Assembly: GCA_946965045.2 (NCBI GenBank)
Contig: OX337231.1
Coordinates: forward strand, 2,604,001-2,668,000
Length of the DNA: 64,000 nt
Reading direction: 5' to 3'
From: Epithemia pelagica
Lineage: Eukaryota > Bacillariophyta > Bacillariophyceae > Surirellales > Surirellaceae
The notes below the pieces were generated by a model. It was not told the DNA's origin. It saw only the letters and a list, made by a program, of their open reading frames with translations, and searched no databases. Shown here in pieces: positions 29,771 through 46,000 of the stretch. Position 1 is the stretch's first letter; each line of letters opens with the position of its first letter. The position numbers and the translations under genes are program-made.

Positions 29771-31418
29771 CTCTGTTGGCGGACCAGGACTAGCAGGGTC
29801 ACCGTTGGCCATGCCAATTTGAGCCCAAAAAGCTACTGCTGCCTAGTGGAATATATTCCTATTGTACAAAATCTACCACTATACACTCCAACACCAGAGA
29901 GTATACGTATATGGCATGCAAAAGGAAGTTCCACCAACAACTCCAGAACTATAGTCAATCGCCATCATCTTCGAACAATTAGATCATGAGGCCCATGGAC
30001 TCCATCCGAATTCTGACACAGGCTCCCTTCTAACTTGGTAATAACAGGAAGCATCATGCAGTTTCATAACAAGCGATGCCATCGACAACCGTTGGTATGC
30101 CTACGTACTGTCGACCAATTTCTTGTGGTCCGTGGCACACTGAAATGGCCATCTTTTTCGACCCCTTCCATCATGAGACCAATGGACTCGAATCTAATTC
30201 TGACACTTGCTCCATTTCTATTTGGCAAATACAGAAAGCATCATGCAGTTTCATTATAAGCGATGCCATGGATAAGCATTTGTATAGCTTCGTACTGTGG
30301 ACCAATTTCTTATGGTCCGTGGCACACTGAAATGGCCATCATTTTCGACCCCTTCCATCATGAGACCAATGGACTCGAATCTAATTCTGACACTTGCTCC
30401 ATTTCTATTTGGCAATTACAGAAAGCATCATGCAGTTTCATTATAAGCGATGCCATGGATAAGCATTTGTATAGCTACGTACTGTGGACCAATTTCTTGT
30501 GGTCCGTGGCACACTGAAATGGCCATCTTTTTCGAGCCCTTCCATCATGAGACCAATGGACTCTAATCCAATTCGAACACTTGCTCCATTGTTATTCGAG
30601 AATAACAGAAAGCATCATGCAGTTTCATTACAAGCGACATCATGGACAAGCATTTGTATAGCTATGTACTGTGGACCAATTTCTTGTGGTCCGTGGCACA
30701 CATAAATGGCCATCTTTTTCGAGCCCTTCCATCATGAATCCAATGGACTCCAATGTGATTCTGACACTTGCTCCATTCTTATTTGGCAATAACAGAAAGC
30801 ATCATGCAGCTTAATTACAAGCGCCATCATGGACAAGCATTTGTATAGCTACGTACTTTGGACCAATTTCTTGTGGTCCGTGGCACACTGAAATGGCCAT
30901 CTTTTTCAAACCCTTCCATCATGAGACCAATGGACTCCAATACGATTCTGACACTTGCTACATTCTAATTTAGCATTTACAAAAAGCATCATGCAGTTTC
31001 ATTACAAGCGATGCCATAGACAAGAATTTGTATAGCTACGTACTGTCGACCAATTTCTTGTGGTCCGTGGCACACTGAAATGGCCATCTTTTTCAAACCC
31101 TTCCATCATGAGACCAATGGACTCCAATGCAATTCTGACACTTGCTACATTCTAATTTAGCATTTACAGAAAGCTTCATGCAGTTTCATTACAAGCGATG
31201 CCATGGACAAGCATTTGTATAGCTACGTACTGTGGACCAATTTCTTGTGGTCCGTGGCACACTGAAATGGCCATCTTTTCAAAGCCCTTCCATCATGAGA
31301 CCAACGGACTCCAATGCAATTCTGACACATTCACCATTCTTTTTCACCAAGAACAGAAGGCATCATGCAGTTTCATTACAAGCGATGCCATGGACAAGCA
31401 TTTGTATAGCTACGTACT

Positions 31419-34400
31419 GTGGACCAATTTCTTGTGGTCCGTGGCACACTGAAATGGCCATCTTTTTCAAGCCCTTCCATCATGAGACCAATGGACTCCA
31501 ATGCAATTCTGACACTTGCTCCATTCTTATTTGGCAATAACAGAAAGCATCATGCAGTTTCATTACAAGCGACGTCATGGACAAGCATTTGTATAGCTAC
31601 GTACTGTGGACCAATTTCTTGTGGTCCGTGGCACACTGAAATGGCCATCTTTTTCAAGCCCTTCCATCATGAGACCAATGGACTCCAATGCAATTTTGAC
31701 ACTTGCTCCAATCTTATTTGGCATTAACAGAAAGCTTCATGCAGGTTAAATACAAGCGACATCATGGACAAGCATTTGTATAGCTACGTACTGTGGACCA
31801 ATTTCTTGTGGTCCGTGGCACACTGAAATGGCCATCTTTTTCGAGCCCTTCCATCATGAGACCAATGGACGCCAATACAATTCTGACACCTGCTCCATTC
31901 TTATTTAGGATTAACAGAAAGCAACATGCAGGTTAATTATAAGCGACATCATGGACAAGCATTTGTATAGCTACGTACTGTGGACCAATTTCTTGTGGTC
32001 CGTGGCACACTGAAATGGCCATCTTTTTCGACCCCTTCCATCATGAGACCAATGGACTCCAATGCAATTCTGACACTTGATCCATTCTTATTTAGCATTA
32101 ACAGAAAGCATCATGCAGGTTCATTACAAGCGATGCCATGGACAAGCATTTGTATAGCTACGTACTGTGGACCAATTTCTTGTGGTCCGTGGCACACTGA
32201 AATGGCCATCTTTTTCAAGCCCTTCCATCATGAGACCAATGGACTCCAATGCGATTCTGACACTTGCTCCATTCTTATTTAGCATTAATAGAAAGCAACA
32301 TGCAGGTTAATTACAAGCGACATCATGGACAAGCATTTGTATAGCTACGTACTGTGGACCAATTTCTTGTGGTCCGTGGCACACTGAAATGGCCATCTTT
32401 TTCGAGCCTTTCCATCATGAGACCAATGGACTCCAATGCAATTCTGACACCTGCTCCATTCTTATTTAGCATTTACAGAAAGCTTCATGCAGGTTAATTA
32501 CAAGCGACATCATGGACAAGCATTTGTATAGCTACGTACTGTGGACCAATTTCTTGTGGTCCGTGGCACACTGAAATGGCCATCTTTTTCGAGCCCTTCC
32601 ATCATGAGACCAATGGACTCAAATGCAATTCTGACACCTGCTCCATTCTTATTTGGCAATAACAGAAAGCATCATGCAGGTTAATTATAAGCGACATCAT
32701 GGACAAGCATTTGTATAGCTACGTACTGTCGACCAATTTCTCGTGGTCCGTGGCACACTGAAATGGCCATCTTTTTCGACCCCTTCCATCATGAGACCAA
32801 TGGACTCCAATCTAATTCTGACACTTGCTCCATTCTGATTTAGCATTAACAGAAAGCATCATGCAGGTTCATTACAAGCGATGCCATGGACAAGCATTTG
32901 TATAGCTACGTACTGTCGACCAATTTCTTGTGGTCCGTGGCACACTGAAATGGCCATCTTTTTCGACCCCTTCCATCATGAGACCAATGGACTCCAATGC
33001 AATTCTGACACTTGCTCCATTCTAATTTAGCATTTACAGAAAGCTTCATGCAGTTTCATTACAAGCGATGCCATGGACAAGCATTTGTATAGCTACGTAC
33101 TGTGGACCAATTTCTTGTGGTCCGTGGCACACTGAAATGGCCATCTTTTCAAAGCCCTTCCATCATGAGACCAACGGACTCCAATGCAATTCTGACACAT
33201 TCACCATTCTTTTTCACCAAGAACAGAAGGCATCATGCAGTTTCATTACAAGCGATGCCATGGACAAGCATTTGTATAGCTACGTACTGTGGACCAATTT
33301 CTTGTGGTCCGTGGCACACTGAAATGGCCATCTTTTCAAAGCCCTTCCATCATGAGACCAACGGACTCCAATGCAATTCTGACACATTCACCATTCTTTT
33401 TCACCAAGAACAGAAGGCATCATGCAGTTTCATTACAAGCGATGCCATGGACAAGCATTTGTATAGCTACGTACTGTGGACCAATTTCTTGTGGTCCGTG
33501 GCACACTGAAATGGCCATCTTTTTCAAGCCCTTCCATCATGAGACCAATGGACTCCAATGCAATTCTGACACTTGCTCCATTCTTATTTGGCAATAACAG
33601 AAAGCATCATGCAGTTTCATTACAAGCGACGTCATGGACAAGCATTTGTATAGCTACGTACTGTGGACCAATTTCTTGTGGTCCGTGGCACACTGAAATG
33701 GCCATCTTTTTCAAGCCCTTCCATCATGAGACCAATGGACTCCAATGCAATTTTGACACTTGCTCCAATCTTATTTGGCATTAACAGAAAGCTTCATGCA
33801 GGTTAAATACAAGCGACATCATGGACAAGCATTTGTATAGCTACGTACTGTGGACCAATTTCTTGTGGTCCGTGGCACACTGAAATGGCCATCTTTTTCG
33901 AGCCCTTCCATCATGAGACCAATGGACGCCAATACAATTCTGACACCTGCTCCATTCTTATTTAGGATTAACAGAAAGCAACATGCAGGTTAATTATAAG
34001 CGACATCATGGACAAGCATTTGTATAGCTACGTACTGTGGACCAATTTCTTGTGGTCCGTGGCACACTGAAATGGCCATCTTTTTCGACCCCTTCCATCA
34101 TGAGACCAATGGACTCCAATGCAATTCTGACACTTGATCCATTCTTATTTAGCATTAACAGAAAGCATCATGCAGGTTCATTACAAGCGATGCCATGGAC
34201 AAGCATTTGTATAGCTACGTACTGTGGACCAATTTCTTGTGGTCCGTGGCACACTGAAATGGCCATCTTTTTCAAGCCCTTCCATCATGAGACCAATGGA
34301 CTCCAATGCGATTCTGACACTTGCTCCATTCTTATTTAGCATTAATAGAAAGCAACATGCAGGTTAATTACAAGCGACATCATGGACAAGCATTTGTATA

Positions 34401-35075
34401 GCTACGTACTGTGGACCAATTTCTTGTGGTCCGTGGCACACTGAAATGGCCATCTTTTTCGAGCCTTTCCATCATGAGACCAATGGACTCCAATGCAATT
34501 CTGACACCTGCTCCATTCTTATTTAGCATTTACAGAAAGCTTCATGCAGGTTAATTACAAGCGACATCATGGACAAGCATTTGTATAGCTACGTACTGTG
34601 GACCAATTTCTTGTGGTCCGTGGCACACTGAAATGGCCATCTTTTTCGAGCCCTTCCATCATGAGACCAATGGACGCCAATGCAATTCTGACACCTGCTC
34701 CATTCTTATTTGGCAATAACAGAAAGCATCATGCAGGTTAATTATAAGCGACATCATGGACAAGCATTTGTATAGCTACGTACTGTCGACCAATTTCTCG
34801 TGGTCCGTGGCACACTGAAATGGCCATCTTTTTCGACCCCTTCCATCATGAGACCAATGGACTCCAATCTAATTCTGACACTTGCTCCATTCTGATTTAG
34901 CATTAACAGAAAGCATCATGCAGGTTCATTACAAGCGATGCCATGGACAAGCATTTGTATAGCTACGTACTGTCGACCAATTTCTTGTGGTCCGTGGCAC
35001 ACTGAAATGGCCATCTTTTTCGACCCCTTCCATCATGAGACCAATGGACTCCAATGCAATTCTGACACTTGCTCC
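31419..35075. repeat. Multi-unit duplication inside the satellite (offset 2057 bp = 11 units)
   Basis: 31419-33018 and 33476-35075 are nearly identical by eye and 11 units apart. The intervening copies include three almost identical units (starting near 33102, 33289, 33476), indicating an additional local single-unit duplication. Confidence 0.85.
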
Positions 35076-38029
35076 ATTCTTATTTAGCATTAACAGAAAG
35101 CCTCATGCAGGTTCATTACAAGCGATGCCATGGACAAGCATTTGTATAGCTACGTACTGTGGACCAATTTCTTGTGGTCCGTGGCACACTGAAATGGCCA
35201 TCTTTTTCAAGCCCTTCCATCATGAGACCAATGGACTCCAATGCGATTCTGACACTTGCTCCATTCTTATTTAGCATTAATAGAAAGCAACATGCAGGTT
35301 AATTACAAGCGACATCATGGACAAGCATTTGTATAGCTACGTACTGTGGACCAATTTCTTGTGGTCCGTGGCACACTGAAATGGCCATCTTTTTCGAGCC
35401 TTTCCATCATGAGACCAATGGACTCCAATGCAATTCTGACACCTGCTCCATTCTTATTTAGCATTTACAGAAAGCTTCATGCAGGTTAATTACAAGCGAC
35501 ATCATGGACAAGCATTTGTATAGCTACGTACTGTGGACCAATTTCTTGTGGTCCGTGGCACACTGAAATGGCCATCTTTTATAAGCCCTTCCATCATGAG
35601 ACCAATGGACTCAAATGCAATTGTGACACCTGCTCCATTCTTATTGAGCATTAATAGAAAGCAACATGCAGGTTAATAACAAGCGACATCATGGACAAGC
35701 ATTTGTATAGCTACGTACTGTGGACCAATTTCTTGTGGTCCGTGGCACACTGAAATGGCCATCTTTTTCAAGCCCTTCCATCATGAGACCAATGAACTCC
35801 AATACAATTCTGACACTTGATCCATTTCTATTTGGCAATATCAAAAAGCATCATGCAGTTTCATTACAAGCGATGCCATGGACAAGCATTTGTATAGCTA
35901 CGTACTGTGGACCAATTTCTTGTGGTCCGTGGCACACTTAAATGGCCATCCCTTCCATCATGACACCAATGGACTCCAATGCAATTCTGACACATTCACC
36001 ATTCTTATTTGGCAATAACAGAAAGCATCATGCAGTTTCATTACAAGCGACATCATGGACAAGCATTTGTATGGCTATGTACTGTGGACCAATTTCTTGT
36101 GGTCCGTGGCACACTGAAATGGCCATCTTTTTGAAACCCTTCCATCATGAGACCAATGGACTCCAATGTGATTCTGACACTTGCTCCATTCTTATTTAGC
36201 ATTAAAAGAAAGCATCATGCAGGTTCACTACAAGCGACATCATGGACAAGCATTTGTATAGCTACGTACTGTGGACCAATTTCTTGTGGTCCGTGGCACA
36301 CTGAAATGGCCATCTTTTTCGAGCCCTTTTATCGTGAGACCAATGGACGCCAATACGATTTTGACACTTGCTCCATTTCTATTTGGCAATAACAAAAAGC
36401 ATCATGCAGTTTCATTACAAGCGATGCCATGGACAAGCGTTTGTATAGCTACGTACTGTGGACCAATTTCTTGTGGTCCGTGGCACACTGAAATGGCCAT
36501 CTTTTTGAAACCCTTCCATCATGAGACCAATGGACTCCAATGTGATTCTGACACTTGCTCCATTCTTATTTAGCATTAAAAGAAAGCATCATGCAGGTTC
36601 ACTACAAGCGACATCATGGACAAGCATTTGTATAGCTACGTACTGTGGACCAATTTCTTGTGGTCCGTGGCACACTGAAATGGCCATCTTTTTCGAGCCC
36701 TTTTATCGTGAGACCAATGGACGCCAATACAATTCTGACCCTCTCTCCATTCTAATTTGACAATAACAGAAAGCATCATGCAGTCTCATTACAACTGTTG
36801 CCATGGACAAGCATTTGTATAGCTACGTACTGTGGACCAATTTCTTGTGGTCCGTGGCACACTGAAATGGCCATCTTTTTCAAGCCCTTCCATCATGAGA
36901 CCAATGGACGCCAATGCAATTCTGACACTTGCTCCATTCTTATTTAGCATTAACAGAAAGCATCATGCAGGTTAATTATAAGCAACATCATGGACAAGCA
37001 TTTGTATAGCTACGTACTGTGGACCAATTTCTTGTGGTCCGTGGCACACTGAAATGGCCATCTTTTTCAAGCCCTTCCATCATGAGACCAATGGACTCCA
37101 ATCTAATTCTGAAACTTGCTCCATTCTTATTTAGTATTAACAGAAAGCATCATGCAGGTTCATTACAAGCGATGCCATGGACAAGCATTTGTATAGCTAC
37201 GTACTGTCGACCAATTTCTTGTGGTCCGTGGCACACTGAAATGGCCATCTTTTTCGACCCCTTCCATCATGAGACCAATGGACTCCAATGCCATTCTGAC
37301 ACTTGCTCCATTCTTATTTAGCATTAACAGAAAGCATCATGCAGGTTCATTACAAGCGATGCCATGGACAAGCATTTGTATAGCTACGTACTGTGGACCA
37401 AATTCTTGTGGTCCGTGGCACACTGAAATGGCCATCTTTTTCAAGCCCTTCCATCATGAGACCAATGGACTCCAATGCGATTCTGACACTTGCTCCATTC
37501 TTATTTAGCATTAATAGAAAGCAACATGCAGGTTAATTACAAGCGACATCATGGACAAGCATTTGTATAGCTACGTACTGTGGACCAATTTCTTGTGGTC
37601 CGTGGCACACTGAAATGGCCATCTTTTTCGAGCCTTTCCATCATGAGACCAATGGACTCCAATGCAATTCTGACACCTGCTCCATTCTTATTTGGCATTT
37701 ACAGAAAGCTTCATGCAGGTTAATTACAAGCGACATCATGGACAAGCATTTGTATAGCTACGTACTGTGGACCAATTTCTTGTTGTCCGTGGCACACTGA
37801 AATGGCCATCTTTTATAAGCCCTTCCATCATGAGACCAATGGACTCCAATGCAATTCTGACACCTGCTCCATTCTTATTGAGCATTAATAGAAAGCAACA
37901 TGCAGGTTAATTTCAAGCGGCATCATGGACAAGCATTTGTATAGCTACGTACTGTGGACCAATTTCTTGTGGTCCGTGGCACACTGAAATGGCCATCTTT
38001 TTCAAGCCCTTCCATCATGAGACCAATGG

Positions 38030-41000
38030 ACTCCAATCTAATTCTTACACTTGCTCCATTTCTATTTGGCAAGAATAGAAAGCATCATGGAGTTTCATTA
38101 CACAAGCATTTGTATAGCTACGTACTGTGGACCAAATTCTTGTGGTCCGTGGCACACTGAAATGGCCATCTTTTTCAAGCCCTGAATTCATGAGACCAAC
38201 GGAGTCCAATGCAATTCTGACACTTGCTCCATTCTTAAATGGCAATAATAAAAAGCATGATGCAGTTTCCTTACAAGCGATGCCATGGACAAGCATTTGT
38301 ATAGCTACGTACTGTGGACCAATTTCTTGTGGTCCGTGGCACACTGAAATGGATATTTTTTTCAAGCCCTTCCATCATGAGACCAATGGACTCCAATGCG
38401 ATTCTGACACTTGCTCCATTCTTATTTAGCCTCAACAGAAAGCCTCATGCAGGTTAATTACAAGCGACATCATGGACAGGCATTTGTATAGCTACGTACT
38501 GTGGACCAATTTCTTGTGGTCCATGGCACACTGAAATGGCCATCTTTTTCAAGCCCTTCCATCATGAGACCAATGGACTCCAATGCAATTCTGACACTTG
38601 CTCCTTTCTCATTAACCATTAACAGAATGCATCATGCAGTTTCATTACAAGCGATGCCATGGACAAGCATTTGTATAGCTACGTACTGTGGACCAATTTC
38701 TTGTGGTCCGTGGCACACTAAAATGGCCATCTTTTTCGAGCCCTTCCATCATGACACCAATGGACTCCAATGCAATTCTGACACATTCACCATTCTTATT
38801 TGGCAATAACAGAAAGCATCATGCAGTTTCATTACAAGCGACATCATGGACAAGCATTTGTATGGCTATGTACTGTGGACCAATTTCTTGTGGTCCGTGG
38901 CACACTGAAATGGCCATCTTTTTGAAACCCTTCCATCATGAGACCAATGGACTCCAATGTGATTCTGACACTTGCTCCATTCTTATTTAGCATTAAAAGA
39001 AAGCATCATGCAGGTTCACTAGAAGCGACATCATGACAAGCATTTGTATAGCTACGTACTGTGGACCAATTTCTTGTGGTCCGTGGCACACTGAAATGGC
39101 CATCTTTTTCGAGCCCTTTTATCGTGAGACCAATGGACGCCAATACAATTTGGACACTTGCTCCATTTCTATTTGGCAATAACAAAAAGCATCATGCAGT
39201 TTTATTACAAGCGATGCCATGGACAAGCGTTTGTATAGCTACGTACTGTGGACCAATTTCTTGTGGTCCGTGGCACACTGAAATGGCCATCTTTTTCAAG
39301 CCCTTCCATCATGAGACCAATGAACTCCAATACAATTCTGACCCTCTCTCCATTCTAATTTGACAATAACAGAAAGCATCATGCAGTCATTACAACTGTT
39401 GCCATGGACAAGCATTTGTATAGCTACGTACTGTGGACCAATTTCTTGTGGTCCGTGGCACACTGAAATGGCCATTTTTTTCAAGCCCTTCCATCATGAG
39501 ACCACTGGACTCCAATACGATTCTGACACTTGCTCCATTCTTATTTAGCCTCAACAGAAAGCCTCATGCAGGTTCATTACAAGCGACATCATGGACAGGC
39601 ATTTGTATAGCTACGTACTGTGGACCAATTTCTTGTGGTCCATGGCACACTGAAATGGCCATCTTTTTCAAGCCCTTCCATCATGAGACCAATGGACTCC
39701 AATGCAATTCTGACACTTGCTCCTTTCTTATTAACTATTAACAAAATGCATCATGCAGTTTCATTACAAGCGATGCCATGGACAAGCATTTGTATAGCTA
39801 CGTACTGTGGACCAATTTCTTGTGGTCCGTGGCACACTTAAATGGCCATCTTTTTCGAGCCCTTTTATCGTGAGACCAATGGACGCCAATACAATTTTGA
39901 CACTTGCTCCATTCTTATTTGGCAATAACAGAAAGCATCATGCAGTTTCATTACAAGCGACATCATGGACAAGCATTTGTATGGCTATGTACTGTGGACC
40001 AATTTCTTGTGGTCCGTGGCACACTGAAATGGCCATCTTTTTGAAACCCTTCCATCATGAGACCAATGGACTCCAATGTGATTCTGACACTTGCTCCATT
40101 CTTATTTAGCATTAAAAGAAAGCATCATGGACTCCAATGCCATTCTGACACTTGCTCTATTCTTATTTAGCATTAACAGAAAGCATCATGCAGGTTCATT
40201 ACAAGCGATGCCATGGACAAGCATTTGTATAGCTACGTTCTGTGGACCAAATTCTTGTGGTCCGTGGCACACTGAAATTGCCATCTTTTTCAAGCCTTTC
40301 ATCATGAGACCAATGGACTCCAATGCGATTCTGACACTTGCTCCATTCTTATTTAGCATTAATAGAAAGCAACATGCAGGTTAATTACAAGCGACATCAT
40401 GGACAAGCATTTGTATAGCTACGTACTGTGGACCAATTTCTTGTGGTCCGTGGCACACTGAAATGGCCATCTTTTTCGAGCCTTTCCATCATGAGACCAA
40501 TGGACTCCAATGCAATTCTGACACCTGCTCCATTCTTATTTAGCATTTACAGAAAGCTTCATGCAGGTTAATTACAAGCGACATCATGGACAAGCATTTG
40601 TATAGCTACGTACTGTGGACCAATTTCTTGTTGTCCGTGGCACACTGAAATGGCCATCTTTTATAAGCCCTTCCATCATGAGACCAATGGACTTCAATGC
40701 AATTCTGACACTTGCTCCTTTCTTATTAACCAATAACAGAAGGCATCATGCAGGTTCATTACAAGCGACATCATGGACAAGCATTTGTATAGCTACGTAC
40801 TGTGGACCAATTTCTTGTGGTCCGTGGCACACTGAAATGGTCATCTTTTTGAAACCCTTCCATCATGAGACCAATGGACTCCAATCTAATTCTTACACTT
40901 GCTCCATTTCTATTTGGCAATAATAGAAAGCATCATGGAGTTTCATTACACAAGCATTCGTATAGCTACGTACTGTGGACCAAATTCTTGTGGTCCGTGG

Positions 41001-42958
41001 CACACTGAAATGGCCATCTTTTTCAAGCCCTGAAATCATGAGACCAACGGACTCCAATGCAATTCTGACACTTGCTCCATTCTTAAATGGCAATAATAAA
41101 AAGCATGATGCAGTTTCCTTACAAGCGATGCCATGGACAAGCATTTGTATAGCTACGTACTGTGGACCAATTTCTTGTGGTCCGTGGCACACTGAAATGG
41201 ATATTTTTTTCAAGCCCTTCCATCATGAGACCAATGGACTCCAATGCGATTCTGACACTTGCTCCATTCTTATTTAGCCTCAACAGAAAGCCTCATGCAG
41301 GTGAATTACAAGCGACATCATGGACAGGCATTTGTATAGCTACGTACTGTGGACCAATTTCTTGTGGTCCATGGCACACTGAAATGGCCATCTTTTTCAA
41401 GCCCTTCCAGCATGAGACCAATGGACTCCAATGCAATTCTGACACTTGCTCCTTTGTTATTAACCATTAACAGAATGCATCATGCAGTTTCATTACAAGC
41501 GATGCCATGGACAAGCATTTGTATAGCTACGTACTGTGGACCAATTTCTTGTGGTCCGTGGCACACTAAAATGGCCATCTTTTTCGAGCCCTTCCATCAT
41601 GACACCAATGGACTCCAATGCAATTCTGACACATTCACCATTCTTATTTGGCAATAACAGAAAGCATCATGCAGTTTCATTACAAGCGACATCATGGACA
41701 AGCATTTGTATGGCTATGTACTGTGGACCAATTTCTTGTGGTGCGTGGCACACTGAAATGGCCATCTTTTTGAAACCCTTCCATCATGAGACCAATGGAC
41801 TCCAATGTGATTCTGACACTTGCTCCATTCTTATTTAGCATTAAAAGAAAGCATCATGCAGGTTCACTACAAGCGACATCATGACAAGCATTTGTATAGC
41901 TACGTACTGTGGACCATTTTCTTGTGGTCCGTGGCACACTGAAATGGCCATCTTTTTCGAGCCCTTTTATCGTGAGACCAATGGACGCCAATACAATTTG
42001 GACACTTGCTCCATTTCTATTTGGCAATAACAAAAAGCATCATGCAGTTTTATTACAAGCGATGCCATGGACAAGCGTTTGTATAGCTACGTACTGTGGA
42101 CCAATTTCTTGTGGTCCGTGGCACACTGAAATGGCCATTTTTTTCAAGCCCTTCCATCATGAGACCAATGAACTCCAATACAATTCTGACCCTCTCTCCA
42201 TTCTAATTTGACAATAACAGAAAGCATCATGCAGTCATTACAACTGTTGCCATGGACAAGCATTTGTATAGCTACGTACTGTGGACCAATTTCTTGTGGT
42301 CCGTGGCACACTGAAATGTCCATCTTTTTCAAGCCCTTCCATCATGAGACCACTGGACTCCAATACGATTCTGACACTTGCTCCATTCTTATTTAGCCTC
42401 AACAGAAAGCCTCATGCAGGTTAATTACAAGCGACATCATGGACAGGCATTTGTATAGCTACGTACTGTGGACCAATTTCTTGTGGTCCATGGCACACTG
42501 AAATGGCCATCTTTTTCAAGCCCTTCCATCATGAGACCAATGGACTCCAATGCAATTCTGACACTTGCTCCTTTCTTATTAACTATTAACATAATGCATC
42601 ATGCAGTTTCATTACAAGCGATGCCATGGACAAGCATTTGTATAGCTACGTACTGTGGACCAATTTCTTGTGGTCCGTGGCACACTTAAATGGCCATCTT
42701 TTTCGAGCCCTTTTATCGTGAGACCAATGGACGCCAATACAATTTTGACACTTGCTCCATTCTTATTTGGCAATAACAGAAAGCATCATGCAGTTTCATT
42801 ACAAGCGACATCATGGACAAGCATTTGTATGGCTATGTACTGTGGACCAATTTCTTGTGGTCCGTGGCACACTGAAATGGCCATCTTTTTGAAACCCTTC
42901 CATCATGAGACCAATGGACTCCAATGTGATTCTGACACTTGCTCCATTCTTATTTAGC
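38030..42958. repeat. Multi-unit duplication inside the satellite (offset 2848 bp)
   Basis: 38030-40110 and 40878-42958 match at an offset of 2848 bp, including shared unit-specific defects such as the short unit at 38087-38104 repeated near 40935-40952. The offset is not a whole number of units because deletions lie within it. Confidence 0.85.
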
Positions 42959-43094
42959 ATTTAAAGAAAGCATCATGGAGTTTCATTACACAAGCATTTG
43001 TATAGCTACGTACTGTGGACCAAATTCTTGTGGTCCGTGGCACACTGAAATGGCCATCTTTTTCAAGCCCTGAAATCATGAGACCAACGGACTC

Positions 43095-46000
43095 CAATGC
43101 AATATGAACACTTCCTCCATTCTTATTTGCCAATAACAAAAAGCATCATGCAGATTCATTACAAGCGATGCCATGGACAAGAATTTGTATAGCTACGTAC
43201 TGTCGACCAATTTCTTGTGGTCCGTGGCACACTGAAATGGCCATCTTTTTCAAACCCTTCCATCATTAGACCAATGGACTCCAATGCAATTCTGACACTT
43301 GCTACATTCTAATTTAGCATTTACAGAAAGCTTCATGCAGTTTCATTTCAAGCGATGCCATGGACAAGCATTTGTATAGCTACGTACTGTGGACCAATTT
43401 CTTGTGGTCCGTGGCACACTGAAATGGCCATCTTTTCAAAGCCCTTCCATCATGAGACCAACGGACTCCAATGCAATTCTGACACATACACCATTCTTTT
43501 TTACCAAGAACAGAAGGCATCATCCAGTTTCATTACAAGCGATGCCATGGACAAGCATTTGTATAGCTACGTACTGTGGACCAATTTCTTGTGGTCCGTG
43601 GCACACTGAAATGGCCATCTTTTTCAAGCCCTTCCATCATGAGACCAATGGACTCCAATGCAATTCTGACACTTGCTACATTCTAATTTAGCATTTACAG
43701 AAAGCATCATGCAGTTTCATTACAAGCGACGTCATGGACAAGCATTTGTATAGCTACGTACTGTGGACCAATTTCTTGTGGTCCGTGGCACACTTAAATG
43801 GCCATCTTTTTGAAACCCTTCCATTATGAGACCAATGGACTCCAATGCAGTTCTGACACATTCACCATTTTTATTTGGCAATAACAGAACGCATCATGCA
43901 ATTTCATTACAATAGACGTAATGGACAAGCATTTGTATAGCTACGTACTATGGACCAATTTCTTGTGGTCCGTGGCACACTGAAATGGCCATCTTTTTCA
44001 AGCCCTTCCATCATGAGACCAATGGACTCCAATGCGATTCTGACACTTGCTCCATTCTTATTTAGCATTAAAAAGAAAGCATCATGCAGGTTAATTATAA
44101 GCGATGCCATGGACAAGCATTTGTATAGCTACGTACTGTGGACCAATTTCTTGTTGTCCGTGGCACACTTTAATGGCCATCTTTTTCAAGCACTTCCATC
44201 ATGAGACCAATGGACTCCAATGCAATTCGGACACTTGCTCCATTCTTATTTAGCATTAACAGAAAGCATCATGCAGGTTAATTACAAGCGATGCCATGGA
44301 CAAGCATTTGTATAGCTACGTACTGTGGACCAATTTCTTGTGGTCCGTGGCACACTTAAATGGCCATCTTTTTGAAACCCTTCCATTATGAGACCAATGG
44401 ACTCCAATGCAATTCGAACACTTCCTGCATTCTTATTTGCCAATAACAAAAAGCATCATGCAGGTTCATTACAAGCGATGCCATGGACAAGCATTTGTAT
44501 AGCTACGTACTGTCGACCAATTTCTTGTGGTCCGTGGCACACTGAAATGGCCATCTTTTTCAAACCCTTCCATCATGAGACCAATGGACTCCAATGCAAT
44601 TCTGACACTTGCTACATTCTAATTTAGCATTTACAGAAAGCTTCATGCAGTTTCATTACAAGCGATGCCATGGACAAGCATTTGTATAGCTACGTACTGT
44701 GGACCAATTTCTTGTGGTCCGTGGCACACTGAAATGGCCATCTTTTCAAAGCCCTTCCATCATGAGACCAACGGACTCCAATGCAATTCTGACACATTCA
44801 CCATTCTTTTTTACCAAGAACAGAAGGCATCATGCAGTTTCATTACAAGCGATGCCATGGACAAGCATTTGTATAGCTACGTACTGTGGACCAATTTCTT
44901 GTGGTCCGTGGCACACTGAAATGGCCATCTTTTTCAAGCCCTTCCATCATGAGACCAACGGACTCCAATGCAATTCTGACACATTCACCATTCTTTTTTA
45001 CCAAGAACAGAAGGCATCATGCAGTTTCATTACAAGCGATGCCATGGACAAGCATTTGTATAGCTACGTACTGTGGACCAATTTCTTGTGGTCCGTGGCA
45101 CACTGAAATGGCCATCTTTTTCAAGCCCTTCCATCATGCGACCAATGGACTCCAATGCAATTCTGACACTTGCTCCATTCTTATTTAGCATTAACAGAAA
45201 GCATCATGTAGTTTCATTACAAGCGACGTCATGGACAAGCATTTGTATAGCTACGTACTGTGGATCAATTTCTTGTGGTCCGTGGCACACTGAAATGGCC
45301 ATCTTTTTCAAGCCCTTCCATTATGAGACCAATGGACGCCAATGCAACTCTGACACTTGCTCCAATCTTATTGACCAATAACAGAAAGCCTCATGCAGGT
45401 TAATTACAAGCGACATCATGGACAAGCATTTGTATAGCTACGTACTGTGGACCAATTTCTTGTGGTCCGTGGCACACTGAAATGGCCATCTTTTTCGAGC
45501 CTTTCCATCATGAGACCAATGGACTCCAATGCAATTCTGACACCTGCTCCATTCTTATTTAGCATTTACAGAAAGCTTCATGCAGGTTAATTACAAGCGA
45601 CATCATGGACAAGCATTTGTATAGCTACGTACTGTGGACCAATTTCTTGTGGTCCGTGGCACACTTTAATGGCCATCTTTTTCAAGCCCTTCCATCATGA
45701 GACCAATGGACTCCAATGCGATTCTGACACTTGCTCCATTCTTATTTAGCATTAATTGAAAGCAACATGCAGGTTAATTACAAGCGACATCATGGACAAG
45801 CATTTGTATAGCTACGTACTGTGAACCAATTTCTTGTGGTCCGTGGCACACTGAAATGGCCATCTTTTTCGAGCCTTTCCATCATGAGACCAATGGACTC
45901 CAATGCAATTCTGACACCTGCTCCATTCTTATTTAGCATTTACAGAAAGCTTCATGCAGGTTAATTACAAGCGACATCATGGACAAGCATTTGTATAGCT

